DNA of 16,562 nucleotides from an uncultured Collinsella sp. (GTDB lineage Bacteria; Actinomycetota; Coriobacteriia; Coriobacteriales; Coriobacteriaceae), in assembly GCA_902490445.1 (NCBI GenBank), contig CABUDZ010000047.1:1-16562 (forward strand), in the 5' to 3' direction. A program made the translations under genes and the position numbers. Below, in pieces: positions 1-7,474 of the stretch; the stretch's first letter is position 1; every line of letters starts with the position of its first letter. A model generated the notes under the pieces. It was given only the letters and a program-made list of their open reading frames with translations, was not told the DNA's origin and searched no databases.

Positions 1-134
1 CACAGCAAGGCGGCGCAGATTTTGATGGTGATATTTTCTATTTAAGCAACGATCCCCCGTCTTGCGCAGGACTGTCCGAGCAGGGAACCTTATATGCCTC
101 CGCCCGGACAGACGTTTCTGTTATGAGCGACCCG
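1..134. other. Left-edge non-coding stretch downstream of the LTA-synthase-like gene
   Basis: No gene is supportable here. A 7-bp inverted repeat, CTGTCCG (72-78) and CGGACAG (105-111), encloses a 26-nt loop. Read on the minus strand, it follows the stop codon of the neighbouring gene by about 24 nt. No T-run follows it in either direction, so I do not call it an intrinsic terminator. It could be a weak 3'-end structure or the edge of an element that continues beyond the window. Confidence 0.3.
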
Positions 135-2435
135 TTACTTGATCTTGGTCGTACCCGGTGCCAGGTTGGGGTCGGTCTCGTTGGCCTCGGTCTGGAAGTG
201 CTCGGTGTACACGTTCTTGCCGTCGCGGAACATCTCGTAGTACTGCATCTTGGCGTAATCCTCGCGCGCCTTGGTGGCGGCTGCGGCAGCGGCGTCGTCA
301 CCGGTGACGTTGGAGGAGAGCGCCCAGCGCAGGCTGGCGTCCTCGTAGCCCACGGAGTTGATGGCGGGCAGCGACTCGCGCAGCGTCATATGCGCCTTCT
401 GGTAGTCGGTCAGCGGTGCGCCGATCAGCTGCATGAGCTGGGTGGACAGGTAGTTGGTGGACAGGTCGTCTGTCTCACTCGTCTGGTCGCAACCGGCAAC
501 GTCGTAGTTGGCCCAGATGATGTAGTCGGTCTGCCACAAGCGCTCTTGGTGGGTGGCGCCGTCCTCGCCGGTAAACCACTTATCGTTGAACTTGGACGGG
601 AAGAACGGCTGGTGGTCGCCCCAGAACACCACGACTACCTTACGGTCGAGCTTGCTCAGGGCGTTGAGGAAGTAGCGAAGCGCCTGGTCGGACTGCTCGA
701 TGCACGAGACGTACTCGTCGACATCGGACAGCGTGCCGTCCTCGACGGTCTTGGCGTCCAGATCGGTCGTGTCGATGTTCAGGTGCATCTGCTTGTCGAC
801 CGGCAGCAGGCCCGTGTCGTAGCCCGAGTGGTTCTGCATGGTCACGTCGAAGATAAACTGCGGATCAGCGTTCTGATCGAGCAGCTCAAGGATCTTGTCG
901 TAGGTAGCCTGGTCGGTCACCATGCCGCGCAGGGTATCGGCGCCCTGGAAATCGTTGATGGACAGGAACTGGTCAAAGCCAAAGTCCTTATAGACGTTCT
1001 CGCGGTTCCAGTTGGTGGCGTGGTTGGGGTGCATGGCCGTGGTGGAATATCCGAGCGACTTGAACTGCTCTGCCAGGTTCCCGGTCGTCTCCATGTTGTA
1101 GATGGTGTAGGGGTACACGCCCGAGCCCAGGTTGGCCATGGAGTTGCCGGTCATAAACTCAAACTCGGTATTGGCGGTACCGCCGCCGTAGGCGCTCACA
1201 TAGAGCTTGCCGCGGCTGAGGCAGTTGGACAGGTTCTTAAAGTACTGCGGGCCCTCGTAGCCGGCGCGCATGTTCTGGTAGATGGACAGGTCCGAGAAGG
1301 TCTCGTTCATGATGGCGATGACCGTGGGCTTCTCGCTGTCGAACTGCTCCTTTGCGGCGGTGCGCTCGTCGCTCTTGGCGGCGTCGGACTTGTCGTAGGC
1401 CTTGGCGTATTTTTTGAGCGTGGCCTTGGCGTCATCGACAGAATAGTCGGCGGGTTTGGGCGGCTTGATGGACTGCGCTGCACTAATAAAGGCAGGCAGA
1501 TAGCCCTCGCGCCAGTAGCTCTCGAGTGGGCGCCAGGTGTAGACGGTGATGCCGAGGGTGTTGTAGTAGTCGATGAGCGTGACATGCGCGGTCACGCCGC
1601 CCAGGCACAGCACCGCTACGAGCAGGTTGGTGAGCAGCATGCGCTTGGCGTTGGCGGCACCCTTCTGACGGTGCGGTGCCACCAGGCCGGCGTACTCGCA
1701 CAGCAGCATGGCGATGGCGGTAAAGCCCATGGACAGCACGCAGAACAGCGAGATCGAGAAGGTGTAGCCGTTGCCGGCGACCGCGGCGGCGGTGGAGATG
1801 GCCGAAAGGTCGCCCGGCTGGATGGGCATGGATTTAAACGTGATGACAAAGAACTCGGCAATGCCCAGGACAAAGAGGGCAAAGGCCAGGACCGCGGGAG
1901 CTGCGCCGTGGCGCTGGAATAGGAAGAACAAGCCAGTCATGAGTGTGGCGATGATGGCCCACTCGAGCAGGATGCACAGGGGGTAGACCCAGGTAAAGTC
2001 GTGGTTGGACGAGACCTCCATGCCCAGCAGCGCAAAGACGCCGGCGAGCAGCAGGCACAGGACGGCGGCGACGAGCGGTTTGCCCACAAAGGCGCCGCGC
2101 AGGCGAGCGAGCTTGCCGGTGGGGGCGGGGGCGTCGGGCTCGGCGAACGCAAAGACGCGCGGGGCGATGCGGTCGCGGGCGATGCTGGCCCAAGCGCATC
2201 CGGTGAGGATGGCGTTGGTCAGGATGAGCATCACAAAGGCGAGCGGCTCGTTTTGGGCGACGAGGCCAATGGCACCCCAAATGGTCAAAAAGAGTTGGAA
2301 CAGGCCGAAGGCGACGCTCCACCCAAGAGCGCTTTTGGCAACGGTGCCCGACTGAGCGCGAATGGCCTTGGCCTCGCGCAAGACAAGGTAGACGGTCGCC
2401 GCAAGACCGACGAGCGAGATGGCGGCAGCGAACAT
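135..2435 (-). CDS. LTA synthase / phosphoglycerol transferase family membrane protein (alkaline-phosphatase-superfamily sulfatase fold)
   Basis: A 766-residue protein. About eight hydrophobic segments lie within residues 1-290, followed by an extracellular catalytic domain of the LtaS/MdoB type. Visible motifs are NETFSD (about 377-382, metal-binding Glu region), GGGTANTEFE with the probable catalytic Thr420, NHSGY with His536, and WGDHQP with metal ligands Asp607 and His608. Family members move glycerol-phosphate or similar groups from phosphatidylglycerol onto cell-envelope polymers, or act on such lipids, at the outer membrane face. LtaS itself has five membrane segments, so this longer membrane part points to a relative rather than a strict orthologue. 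The reading frame opens at a GTG at 2450, but ATG at 2435 is preferred because GAGGAG lies 7 nt upstream of it and overlaps that GTG. The C-terminus is a charged Ala-rich tail after about residue 680. The gene diverges from the nitroreductase and appears monocistronic. The family is confident; the substrate is unknown. Confidence 0.88.
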   Translation of the reverse strand: MFAAAISLVGLAATVYLVLREAKAIRAQSGTVAKSALGWSVAFGLFQLFLTIWGAIGLVAQNEPLAFVMLILTNAILTGCAWASIARDRIAPRVFAFAEPDAPAPTGKLARLRGAFVGKPLVAAVLCLLLAGVFALLGMEVSSNHDFTWVYPLCILLEWAIIATLMTGLFFLFQRHGAAPAVLAFALFVLGIAEFFVITFKSMPIQPGDLSAISTAAAVAGNGYTFSISLFCVLSMGFTAIAMLLCEYAGLVAPHRQKGAANAKRMLLTNLLVAVLCLGGVTAHVTLIDYYNTLGITVYTWRPLESYWREGYLPAFISAAQSIKPPKPADYSVDDAKATLKKYAKAYDKSDAAKSDERTAAKEQFDSEKPTVIAIMNETFSDLSIYQNMRAGYEGPQYFKNLSNCLSRGKLYVSAYGGGTANTEFEFMTGNSMANLGSGVYPYTIYNMETTGNLAEQFKSLGYSTTAMHPNHATNWNRENVYKDFGFDQFLSINDFQGADTLRGMVTDQATYDKILELLDQNADPQFIFDVTMQNHSGYDTGLLPVDKQMHLNIDTTDLDAKTVEDGTLSDVDEYVSCIEQSDQALRYFLNALSKLDRKVVVVFWGDHQPFFPSKFNDKWFTGEDGATHQERLWQTDYIIWANYDVAGCDQTSETDDLSTNYLSTQLMQLIGAPLTDYQKAHMTLRESLPAINSVGYEDASLRWALSSNVTGDDAAAAAATKAREDYAKMQYYEMFRDGKNVYTEHFQTEANETDPNLAPGTTKIK

Positions 2436-2648
2436 GCTGAGACTCCTCACAAACTAAAACCTACGAAAGCGGGGATTTACCCGATTGTTACCAAGATATG
2501 CGCAGCGATTGGTGGCTGCGCACAACAACCAGCCATATTAACGCGCGCGTGTGGCGGTGTGACGCAATGTAGTGGCGACCTGCGCGATAATGGACGGGAA
2601 TTACACGGAAACGTAAAGGCTTCTTAAAGAAATGGCGAGGGTAGGGCG
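2436..2648. other. Divergent control region between the LTA-synthase-like and nitroreductase genes
   Basis: About 210 bp between two divergent starts must contain both promoters. A 6-bp inverted repeat, GCGCAG (2500-2505) and CTGCGC (2516-2521), is separated by 10 nt and could be a regulator site. GATAAT at 2586-2591 is a possible -10 element for the nitroreductase, but no good -35 sits at the right distance. I see no riboswitch-like structure. Confidence 0.3.
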
Positions 2649-3521
2649 ATGAGCGAGCAGGTTTGCGAGGCGGACATGGGCGGCGACGGAGCTGCGGGCG
2701 TGGATACGTACGGCTATCCGGTCGAGACTACGGGCAACGCGGTACTGGACATTTTGGAGCACCGCTCGTCCACGCGCGCTTTTGCGCGCGATGACGACGG
2801 CCGTCCCGTGGCGGTGACCGACGAGCAGCGAGCGGCGATTTTGCATGCGGCGAGTCGCGCGCCGTCGGCAGGCGCTATGATGATGTATTCCATCGTGAGC
2901 ATTCGCGAGCAGGCTACGCTGGACCGTCTGGCCGACCTGTGCGATCACCAGCCCATGATCGCCAAGGCGCCCTGGGCACTCATATTTGTGGTCGATTATG
3001 CCAAGTGGATCGATCTGTTTGAGCACGCGGGTTGCTTTGAGCCCGAGTTTGTCGAGCGCACGGGCAAGGCGCCCCGTCGTGCACCGGGTCTGGGTGACTT
3101 TGCCATCGCGGCGCAGGACGCCGTGATCGCCGCGCAAAACGCCGTGGTTGCCGCCGAGGCCCTGGGGCTGGGGAGCTGCTACATCGGTGATATCGTCGAA
3201 AATGCCGAGGAAGTGGCCGAGCTGCTGGATCTGCCTCCCTATACCATGCCGCTGTCGATGCTCATCATCGGCACGCCCCGCAAGGAGCGTCCGGCAATCG
3301 CGCATCCCGTGGTGAACCTGGTGCACGAGGAGCGTTATTGTCGCGCCGACGCCGCGACGATGGATGCGCAGGTGGCCGAGATGGATGCGATGTTTCGCCC
3401 GCACGCCCGCGAGGTGGGCGACCGCGTCATCGACATCTACACCCGTAAGCACACGAGCCCCTTTATGGCCGAGATGAGCCGCTCTATGGAGTGGTGGTTC
3501 AAAAACTGGCTCGGAAAATGA
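2649..3521 (+). CDS. Nitroreductase-family FMN oxidoreductase
   Basis: A 290-residue protein with the nitroreductase fold. The FMN-phosphate-binding start is HRSSTRAF (38-45). APSAGAMMMYSI (71-82) occupies the usual APSxxNxQ flavin-contact position. GLGSCYIGD (173-181) is the family's conserved glycine-rich motif, followed by PLSMLIIGTP (201-210). The family uses NAD(P)H to reduce nitro groups, quinones or flavins as cytoplasmic homodimers. The C-terminal 60 residues extend beyond the core fold, as in the longer NfsA-like members, and end in an aromatic WWFKNWLGK. The first 30 residues are not conserved in type, so ATG 2676 is a conceivable alternative start. The chosen ATG has GAGGG about 8 nt upstream. 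The gene stands alone, and its natural substrate cannot be inferred. A perfect hairpin begins immediately after the stop. Confidence 0.9.
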   Translation: MSEQVCEADMGGDGAAGVDTYGYPVETTGNAVLDILEHRSSTRAFARDDDGRPVAVTDEQRAAILHAASRAPSAGAMMMYSIVSIREQATLDRLADLCDHQPMIAKAPWALIFVVDYAKWIDLFEHAGCFEPEFVERTGKAPRRAPGLGDFAIAAQDAVIAAQNAVVAAEALGLGSCYIGDIVENAEEVAELLDLPPYTMPLSMLIIGTPRKERPAIAHPVVNLVHEERYCRADAATMDAQVAEMDAMFRPHAREVGDRVIDIYTRKHTSPFMAEMSRSMEWWFKNWLGK

Positions 3522-3522
3522 C

Positions 3523-3557
3523 GAATGTGACAAAGGGGGCGTCCCTTTGTCACATTC
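3523..3557. repeat. Perfect 15-bp inverted repeat just after the nitroreductase stop
   Basis: GAATGTGACAAAGGG (3523-3537) is exactly complementary to CCCTTTGTCACATTC (3543-3557), with a 5-nt loop. It starts 2 nt after the nitroreductase stop codon, where a terminator would be expected. No T-run follows the right arm on either strand, so it may act as an mRNA 3' stabiliser or be a copy of a dispersed palindromic repeat. Its ACAAAGG/CCTTTGT core recurs in the hairpin at 5780-5814. A weaker hairpin (GGCC-TAAA-GGCC, 3572-3583) follows. Confidence 0.7.
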
Positions 3558-3639
3558 CATATCGCCGCGGTGGCCTAAAGGCCGCATAAATGTTTATCTA
3601 GCTGGGAAAACGGTGCCATTAAAATATGGGCTGATTACA

Positions 3640-3645
3640 TATAAT
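3640..3645 (+). promoter_or_regulatory. Candidate -10 element of kup
   Basis: TATAAT matches the sigma-70 -10 consensus exactly and lies 35 nt upstream of the kup ATG, predicting a leader of about 30 nt. No convincing -35 hexamer is seen 16-18 nt upstream. The 123 bp between the preceding hairpin and kup are too short for a c-di-AMP (ydaO) riboswitch. Confidence 0.45.
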
Positions 3646-3680
3646 CCCGTCGAACGTTAAAATTGGGAGGAAACCGGCTT

Positions 3681-5708
3681 ATGGAACAAAAGGCCAAGGA
3701 GGCAGCTTCGCACGCTGCGATTCCTGTGAGCATCTCGGCGATGCTCGTCACGCTGGGCGTGGTGTACGGCGATATCGGCACCAGCCCTATGTATGTAACT
3801 AAGGCGCTCGTTGCCGGCAACGGCGGCATCGGAAGCGTGACGGAGGAGTTCGTGCTCGGCGCGCTCTCCCTTGTCGTGTGGACGGTCACGCTGCTGACGA
3901 CCGTCAAGTACGTGCTGATCTCGCTGCGCGCCGACAACCACGGCGAGGGCGGCATCTTTGCCCTGTACAGCCTGGTCAAGCGCTGCGGCAAGTGGCTCAT
4001 CATCCCCGCCATGCTGGGCGGCGCGGCGCTCCTCGCCGACGGCATCCTGACGCCTGCCGTTACCGTCACCACGGCCATCGAGGGCCTGCGCACCATCCCG
4101 GCGGTCCATGCCGTGCTCGGTGACGACCAGGGTCGTGTCGTCGCCATCACGCTTGCCATCATCATCGCGCTCTTCTTGGTGCAGCGCATCGGCACGGCCA
4201 AGATCGGTCACGCCTTCGGCCCCATCATGACGCTGTGGTTTTTGTTCCTGGGCGGCACGGGCCTGTTCTTTGTCTGCCAGTATCCCGCGGTGCTGCTGTG
4301 CCTCAACCCGTTGCGTGGCATCGCTTTTCTGCTGAGCCCCAACAACCACGCGGGCATCATGATTCTGGGCAGCTGCTTCCTTGCCACCACCGGTGCCGAG
4401 GCGCTCTACTCCGACATGGGCCATGTGGGCCGCGGCAACATCTACGCCACCTGGCCGTTCGTTAAGTGCTGCCTGCTGCTGTCCTACATGGGCCAGGGCG
4501 CGTGGCTTATCAACAACGCCGGCAACCCGGAGCTCATGGGTATCGCCGACCTCAACCCCTTCTACCAGATGCTCGCCCCGGGTCTGCGCCCCTTTGCCGT
4601 CGGCCTTTCCACCGTCGCGGCCATCATCGCCTCGCAGGCGCTCATCACCGGCGCATTCTCGCTGGTGTCCGAGGCCAGCCGCCTGGACCTCATGCCGCAT
4701 ATGCAGGTCTTCTATCCTGCCGAGACCAAGGGCCAGCTCTACATCCCCATGGTCAACAACGTCATGCTCGTGGGCTGCGTCGTCGTGGTGCTGCTGTTCC
4801 AGAACTCGGCGCACATGGAGGCCGCGTACGGCCTGGCCATTACCCTGACCATGATGTGCACGACAATGCTGCTCTTCTTCTATCTGCACGTGGAGCGCAA
4901 TCTCAAGGTCGCGCCGTGGATCTTTGCCGCCTTCTTCCTTATGCTCGAGGGCTTCTTCTTTGTGAGCTCGCTCACCAAGTTCTTCCACGGCGGCTATTTC
5001 ACCATCCTTATGGCCGCGCTCATCATGGGCATCATGGTGTGCTGGTACAACGGCACGGCGGTCGAGCAACGTCAGTTTACGCTGCTGCCGCTGCGCAGCT
5101 ATCTGCCGCAGCTCAAACGCCTGCGCGACGACGATCGCTACGAGCTCATGAGCGACAACATCGTGTACCTGACCAAGGACACCAACACCGACTATATCGA
5201 CCGCGATATCGTCTACTCGATTTTGGACAAGCACCCCAAGCGCGCTCGTGCCTGGTGGTTCGTGAATGTCGAGACCATGGACGAGCCGCATACCTTTGCC
5301 TACTCGGTCGAGACGTTCGGCACCGACTACGTATTCCGCGTGCATCTGTACCTGGGCTATAAGATCAACCAGCGCGTCAATGCCTATCTGCGTCAGGTTG
5401 TTCAGGACCTGGCTGCCAGCGGCGAGCTGCCGGCGCAGACGCACGATTACTCGGTCTACAAGGATCCGGGCAACATCGGTACGTTTAAGTTCGTCATGAT
5501 CCGCAAGCTGCTGGCGCCCGAAAGCGACGTGGAGCCCAGCGAGCGTACGGCCATCACACTCAAGTACATCATCCGCCGCGCCGCCGGCACGCCTGCGCGC
5601 TGGTACGGCCTGGAGAACTCCAACGTGAGCTTTGAGTACGTGCCGCTGTTCACCAAGTTTAAGGCCGTGAGCAAGATGCAGCGCCTGGCTCCCGACGAGC
5701 GTCCGTAG
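3681..5708 (+). CDS. kup: Kup-family low-affinity potassium uptake protein
   Basis: A 675-residue Kup/HAK/KT potassium:proton symporter of the cytoplasmic membrane. It has about 12 membrane segments over the first 460 residues and a cytosolic C-terminal domain of about 200 residues. Diagnostic motifs are LGVVYGDIGTSP (25-36, with the conserved Asp31), EGGIFALYSL, ADGILTPAVTV, TGAEALYSDMGHVGR and YMGQGAWL. Its length is normal for the family. The frame is open from a TTG at 3663, but the ATG at 3681 is chosen because GGGAGG lies about 10 nt upstream. It is followed after 136 bp by a KdpD/KdpE-like two-component system in the same direction. That suggests potassium- or osmolarity-responsive control, although a hairpin and T-run lie between the genes. 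No KdpFABC pump is seen here. Confidence 0.96.
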   Translation: MEQKAKEAASHAAIPVSISAMLVTLGVVYGDIGTSPMYVTKALVAGNGGIGSVTEEFVLGALSLVVWTVTLLTTVKYVLISLRADNHGEGGIFALYSLVKRCGKWLIIPAMLGGAALLADGILTPAVTVTTAIEGLRTIPAVHAVLGDDQGRVVAITLAIIIALFLVQRIGTAKIGHAFGPIMTLWFLFLGGTGLFFVCQYPAVLLCLNPLRGIAFLLSPNNHAGIMILGSCFLATTGAEALYSDMGHVGRGNIYATWPFVKCCLLLSYMGQGAWLINNAGNPELMGIADLNPFYQMLAPGLRPFAVGLSTVAAIIASQALITGAFSLVSEASRLDLMPHMQVFYPAETKGQLYIPMVNNVMLVGCVVVVLLFQNSAHMEAAYGLAITLTMMCTTMLLFFYLHVERNLKVAPWIFAAFFLMLEGFFFVSSLTKFFHGGYFTILMAALIMGIMVCWYNGTAVEQRQFTLLPLRSYLPQLKRLRDDDRYELMSDNIVYLTKDTNTDYIDRDIVYSILDKHPKRARAWWFVNVETMDEPHTFAYSVETFGTDYVFRVHLYLGYKINQRVNAYLRQVVQDLAASGELPAQTHDYSVYKDPGNIGTFKFVMIRKLLAPESDVEPSERTAITLKYIIRRAAGTPARWYGLENSNVSFEYVPLFTKFKAVSKMQRLAPDERP

Positions 5709-5750
5709 TCGACGTCTGCTGTTTGTCTAGCGACCGCGGGCTGCAAAGGC

Positions 5751-5756
5751 TATACA
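5751..5756 (+). promoter_or_regulatory. Possible -10 element for the KdpD-like/response-regulator operon
   Basis: TATACA is one base from consensus TATAAT. A start about 7 nt downstream would begin the transcript almost exactly at the first of two repeated hairpin arms (5763). The best -35-like sequence, TTGTCT at 5723-5728, is 22 nt away, which is too far, so support is weak. Confidence 0.3.
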
Positions 5757-5762
5757 CTTGGA

Positions 5763-5824
5763 ACCACCACAAGGAGGCCACCACCACAAAGGTGCCTGTC
5801 CCCTTTGTGGTGGTTTTTGTTTTT
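5763..5824 (+). terminator. Hairpin plus T-run between kup and the kinase gene, attenuator-like
   Basis: ACCACCACAAAGG (5780-5792) pairs perfectly with CCTTTGTGGTGGT (5802-5814), leaving the 9-nt loop TGCCTGTCC. The stem runs into TTTTTGTTTTT (5815-5824), the classic form of an intrinsic terminator. A second left arm, ACCACCACAAGG (5763-5774), lies just upstream, differs by one missing A and could pair with the same right arm. The T-run ends only 20 nt before the kinase ATG. That leaves no room for a promoter in between, so the element either ends kup transcripts with read-through or attenuates a promoter upstream of it. The GGTGCCTGTCCCC loop also resembles a dispersed palindromic repeat. 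Confidence 0.6.
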
Positions 5825-5844
5825 GAGAGAGGGGCGGGGCGCTG

Positions 5845-7470
5845 ATGGACGTCCATGCGGACGGCGATATTGCCGAGAACTTTTGGTGGCGGCGTACAAC
5901 GCTGACGCGTCGCAGCCCTCTGTATGACGCCTGCGTATCGGCGGGGCTGCTGGTCGCGGCGACGGTTGTGGGCGCGCTGCTCGGCCATCCGGGTCTCGCG
6001 CCGAGCATCATGATCGTCTATGTGTTTGCCGTGCAGCTGTGCGCCTTCTTTACCTGGAGCCGCCTGTATTGCCTGCTGAGCTCGGCTGCTGCCGTGGCGC
6101 TCTATAACTTCTTGTTTGTCGACCCGCGCTACTCGCTGTCGCTCATCGACCGCGTCTACCCCGGCATGTTCTTCATCATGTTTGCGGTCTCGCTCGTGTC
6201 GAGCTCGATCGCGTTGGCCCTGCGTCGCGCCCTGGCGCAGGCCGCCGCCAGCGACCGTCGCACGCAGATGGTGCTCGAGACCAACCGTATGCTGCAGCGG
6301 TGCGGCGATCAGCAACAGATTGTGCATGCTATGGCAACGCAACTGGCGCGTCTTTCGGACTGTCCGGTCGTGTGGTATAGCGCCGATGCCGACGACGATG
6401 ACCTGCTGCCGCGCACGATGTACACGGCCGTGGGCGATGCCGCGCCGGTGCACGAGCTGGCGCCGCAGATGCCGCCGCGGCTTTCGGCATCCGCCTATGT
6501 GGGAACGCCGCTCGATGCCACCTATGGCGGCTCGGCGTTCTTTGGCATATACCTGACCGTGCACTCGGGTGACACCATGGTGCGCGCGGGCGATCCCGCC
6601 TCGGTGGTGGGGGTGCTCGCCATTGTCGCCGAGCCCGATGCGCTGACGCCCGAGGAGCGGACGCTTGCCGATGCCATCGCGAGCGAAGGCGAGCTGGCGC
6701 TCGATCGCGCCCGCGCCATGGAGGCCCGTGAGGAAGCGGCGGTGCTCGCTAAAAACGAGCAGCTGCGCGCCAACTTGTTGCGCTCCATCTCGCACGATTT
6801 GCGCACGCCGCTTACCAGCATTTCGGGTAATGCCGACGTGCTGCTCGACCAGGGCTCGACCGGCACGGCCGTGCTTGACGACCAGACACGCCGCGGTATG
6901 CTCCTATCCATTCGCTCGGACGCGCAATGGCTCAATGCTACCGTCGAGAATCTGCTCGCCATCACCAAGCTCGAGGGCGGCGGCATGCATCTGTCGACCA
7001 CACTCGAGCTCATGGACGATATCGTCGAGGAGGCATTGCGCCACGTAAACCCGGCCGTGCGCGAGCACGACCTTAAGGTGGTGGCGTGCGATGAGCCGGC
7101 GCTTGTCAACGTCGACGCGCGTCTGATGGTGCAGCTGGTGGTCAATCTGGTGAACAACGCCATCACCTATACGCCTGCGGGTTCGCATATCGTAATCTCG
7201 ATTGGCGTCCATGATGGATGTGTGGCGTGCTCGGTTGCCGATGACGGCCCGGGCATTGCGCCCGAGGACCGCGAGCGAATCTTTGAGTCGTTCTACACCG
7301 CCAACCATGGCCTGGCCGACAGCTGCCGCAGTGTGGGCTTGGGGCTTTCGCTTTGCCGCTCCATTGCGCTGGCACATGGCGGTAGCATAGGGGTTGCCGC
7401 GGCGGCCCCGCACGGCTCGGTCTTTACGATTGAGCTTCCCGCCGCCGACGTTTCGTTTGATAAGGAGTAG
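5845..7470 (+). CDS. KdpD-like sensor histidine kinase lacking the N-terminal KdpD/USP domains
   Basis: A 541-residue membrane histidine kinase. Four close membrane segments (about 30-127) include YNFLFVDPRYSL (87-98), the signature of the DUF4118 membrane domain of KdpD. A GAF-like region follows (about 145-290). The HisKA domain has SISHDLRTPL with phospho-acceptor His317. The HATPase domain shows the N box NLVNNAITYTP (434-444), DDGPGI and GLGLSL. Full KdpD is about 900 residues and starts with an ATP-binding KdpD domain and a universal-stress domain. Both are absent here, and the protein begins about 30 residues before the first membrane segment. Binding of c-di-AMP through a USP domain is therefore not expected. 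The stop is 4 nt before the response regulator start, so the two are co-transcribed. Position next to kup suggests control of potassium uptake; this is inference. Confidence 0.9.
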   Translation: MDVHADGDIAENFWWRRTTLTRRSPLYDACVSAGLLVAATVVGALLGHPGLAPSIMIVYVFAVQLCAFFTWSRLYCLLSSAAAVALYNFLFVDPRYSLSLIDRVYPGMFFIMFAVSLVSSSIALALRRALAQAAASDRRTQMVLETNRMLQRCGDQQQIVHAMATQLARLSDCPVVWYSADADDDDLLPRTMYTAVGDAAPVHELAPQMPPRLSASAYVGTPLDATYGGSAFFGIYLTVHSGDTMVRAGDPASVVGVLAIVAEPDALTPEERTLADAIASEGELALDRARAMEAREEAAVLAKNEQLRANLLRSISHDLRTPLTSISGNADVLLDQGSTGTAVLDDQTRRGMLLSIRSDAQWLNATVENLLAITKLEGGGMHLSTTLELMDDIVEEALRHVNPAVREHDLKVVACDEPALVNVDARLMVQLVVNLVNNAITYTPAGSHIVISIGVHDGCVACSVADDGPGIAPEDRERIFESFYTANHGLADSCRSVGLGLSLCRSIALAHGGSIGVAAAAPHGSVFTIELPAADVSFDKE

Positions 7471-7474
7471 CGCT

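Noticed and set aside
1..134. Structured RNA (tRNA, SRP RNA or riboswitch) at the left edge
   Set aside because: The single 7-bp inverted repeat with a long loop does not match conserved elements of any RNA class I could recall.
123..1922. 599-codon open frame on the plus strand
   Set aside because: It is antisense to the LTA-synthase-like gene, whose motifs are clear. Its Val/Gly/Leu-rich composition is typical of a mirror frame in GC-rich DNA.
3558..3680. Riboswitch (c-di-AMP type) upstream of kup
   Set aside because: The leader after the TATAAT is only about 30 nt, and the whole gap is too short. No matching conserved elements are seen.
3657..5444. 595-codon open frame on the minus strand
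   Set aside because: It is antisense to kup. The composition (Gln, His, Arg, Asp rich) is that of a shadow frame, and no domain is seen.
5792..5845. GTG-initiated 17-codon leader peptide ending in a TGATG overlap with the kinase start
   Set aside because: AAGGAGG is 14 nt upstream of the GTG, which is too far. The frame lies inside the hairpin and T-run, so its hydrophobic sequence comes from that structure.
7394..7474. Upstream ATG of the response regulator at 7394
   Set aside because: It would overlap the kinase gene by 77 nt and add a non-conserved basic extension. GTG 7475 has a correctly spaced AAGGAG.
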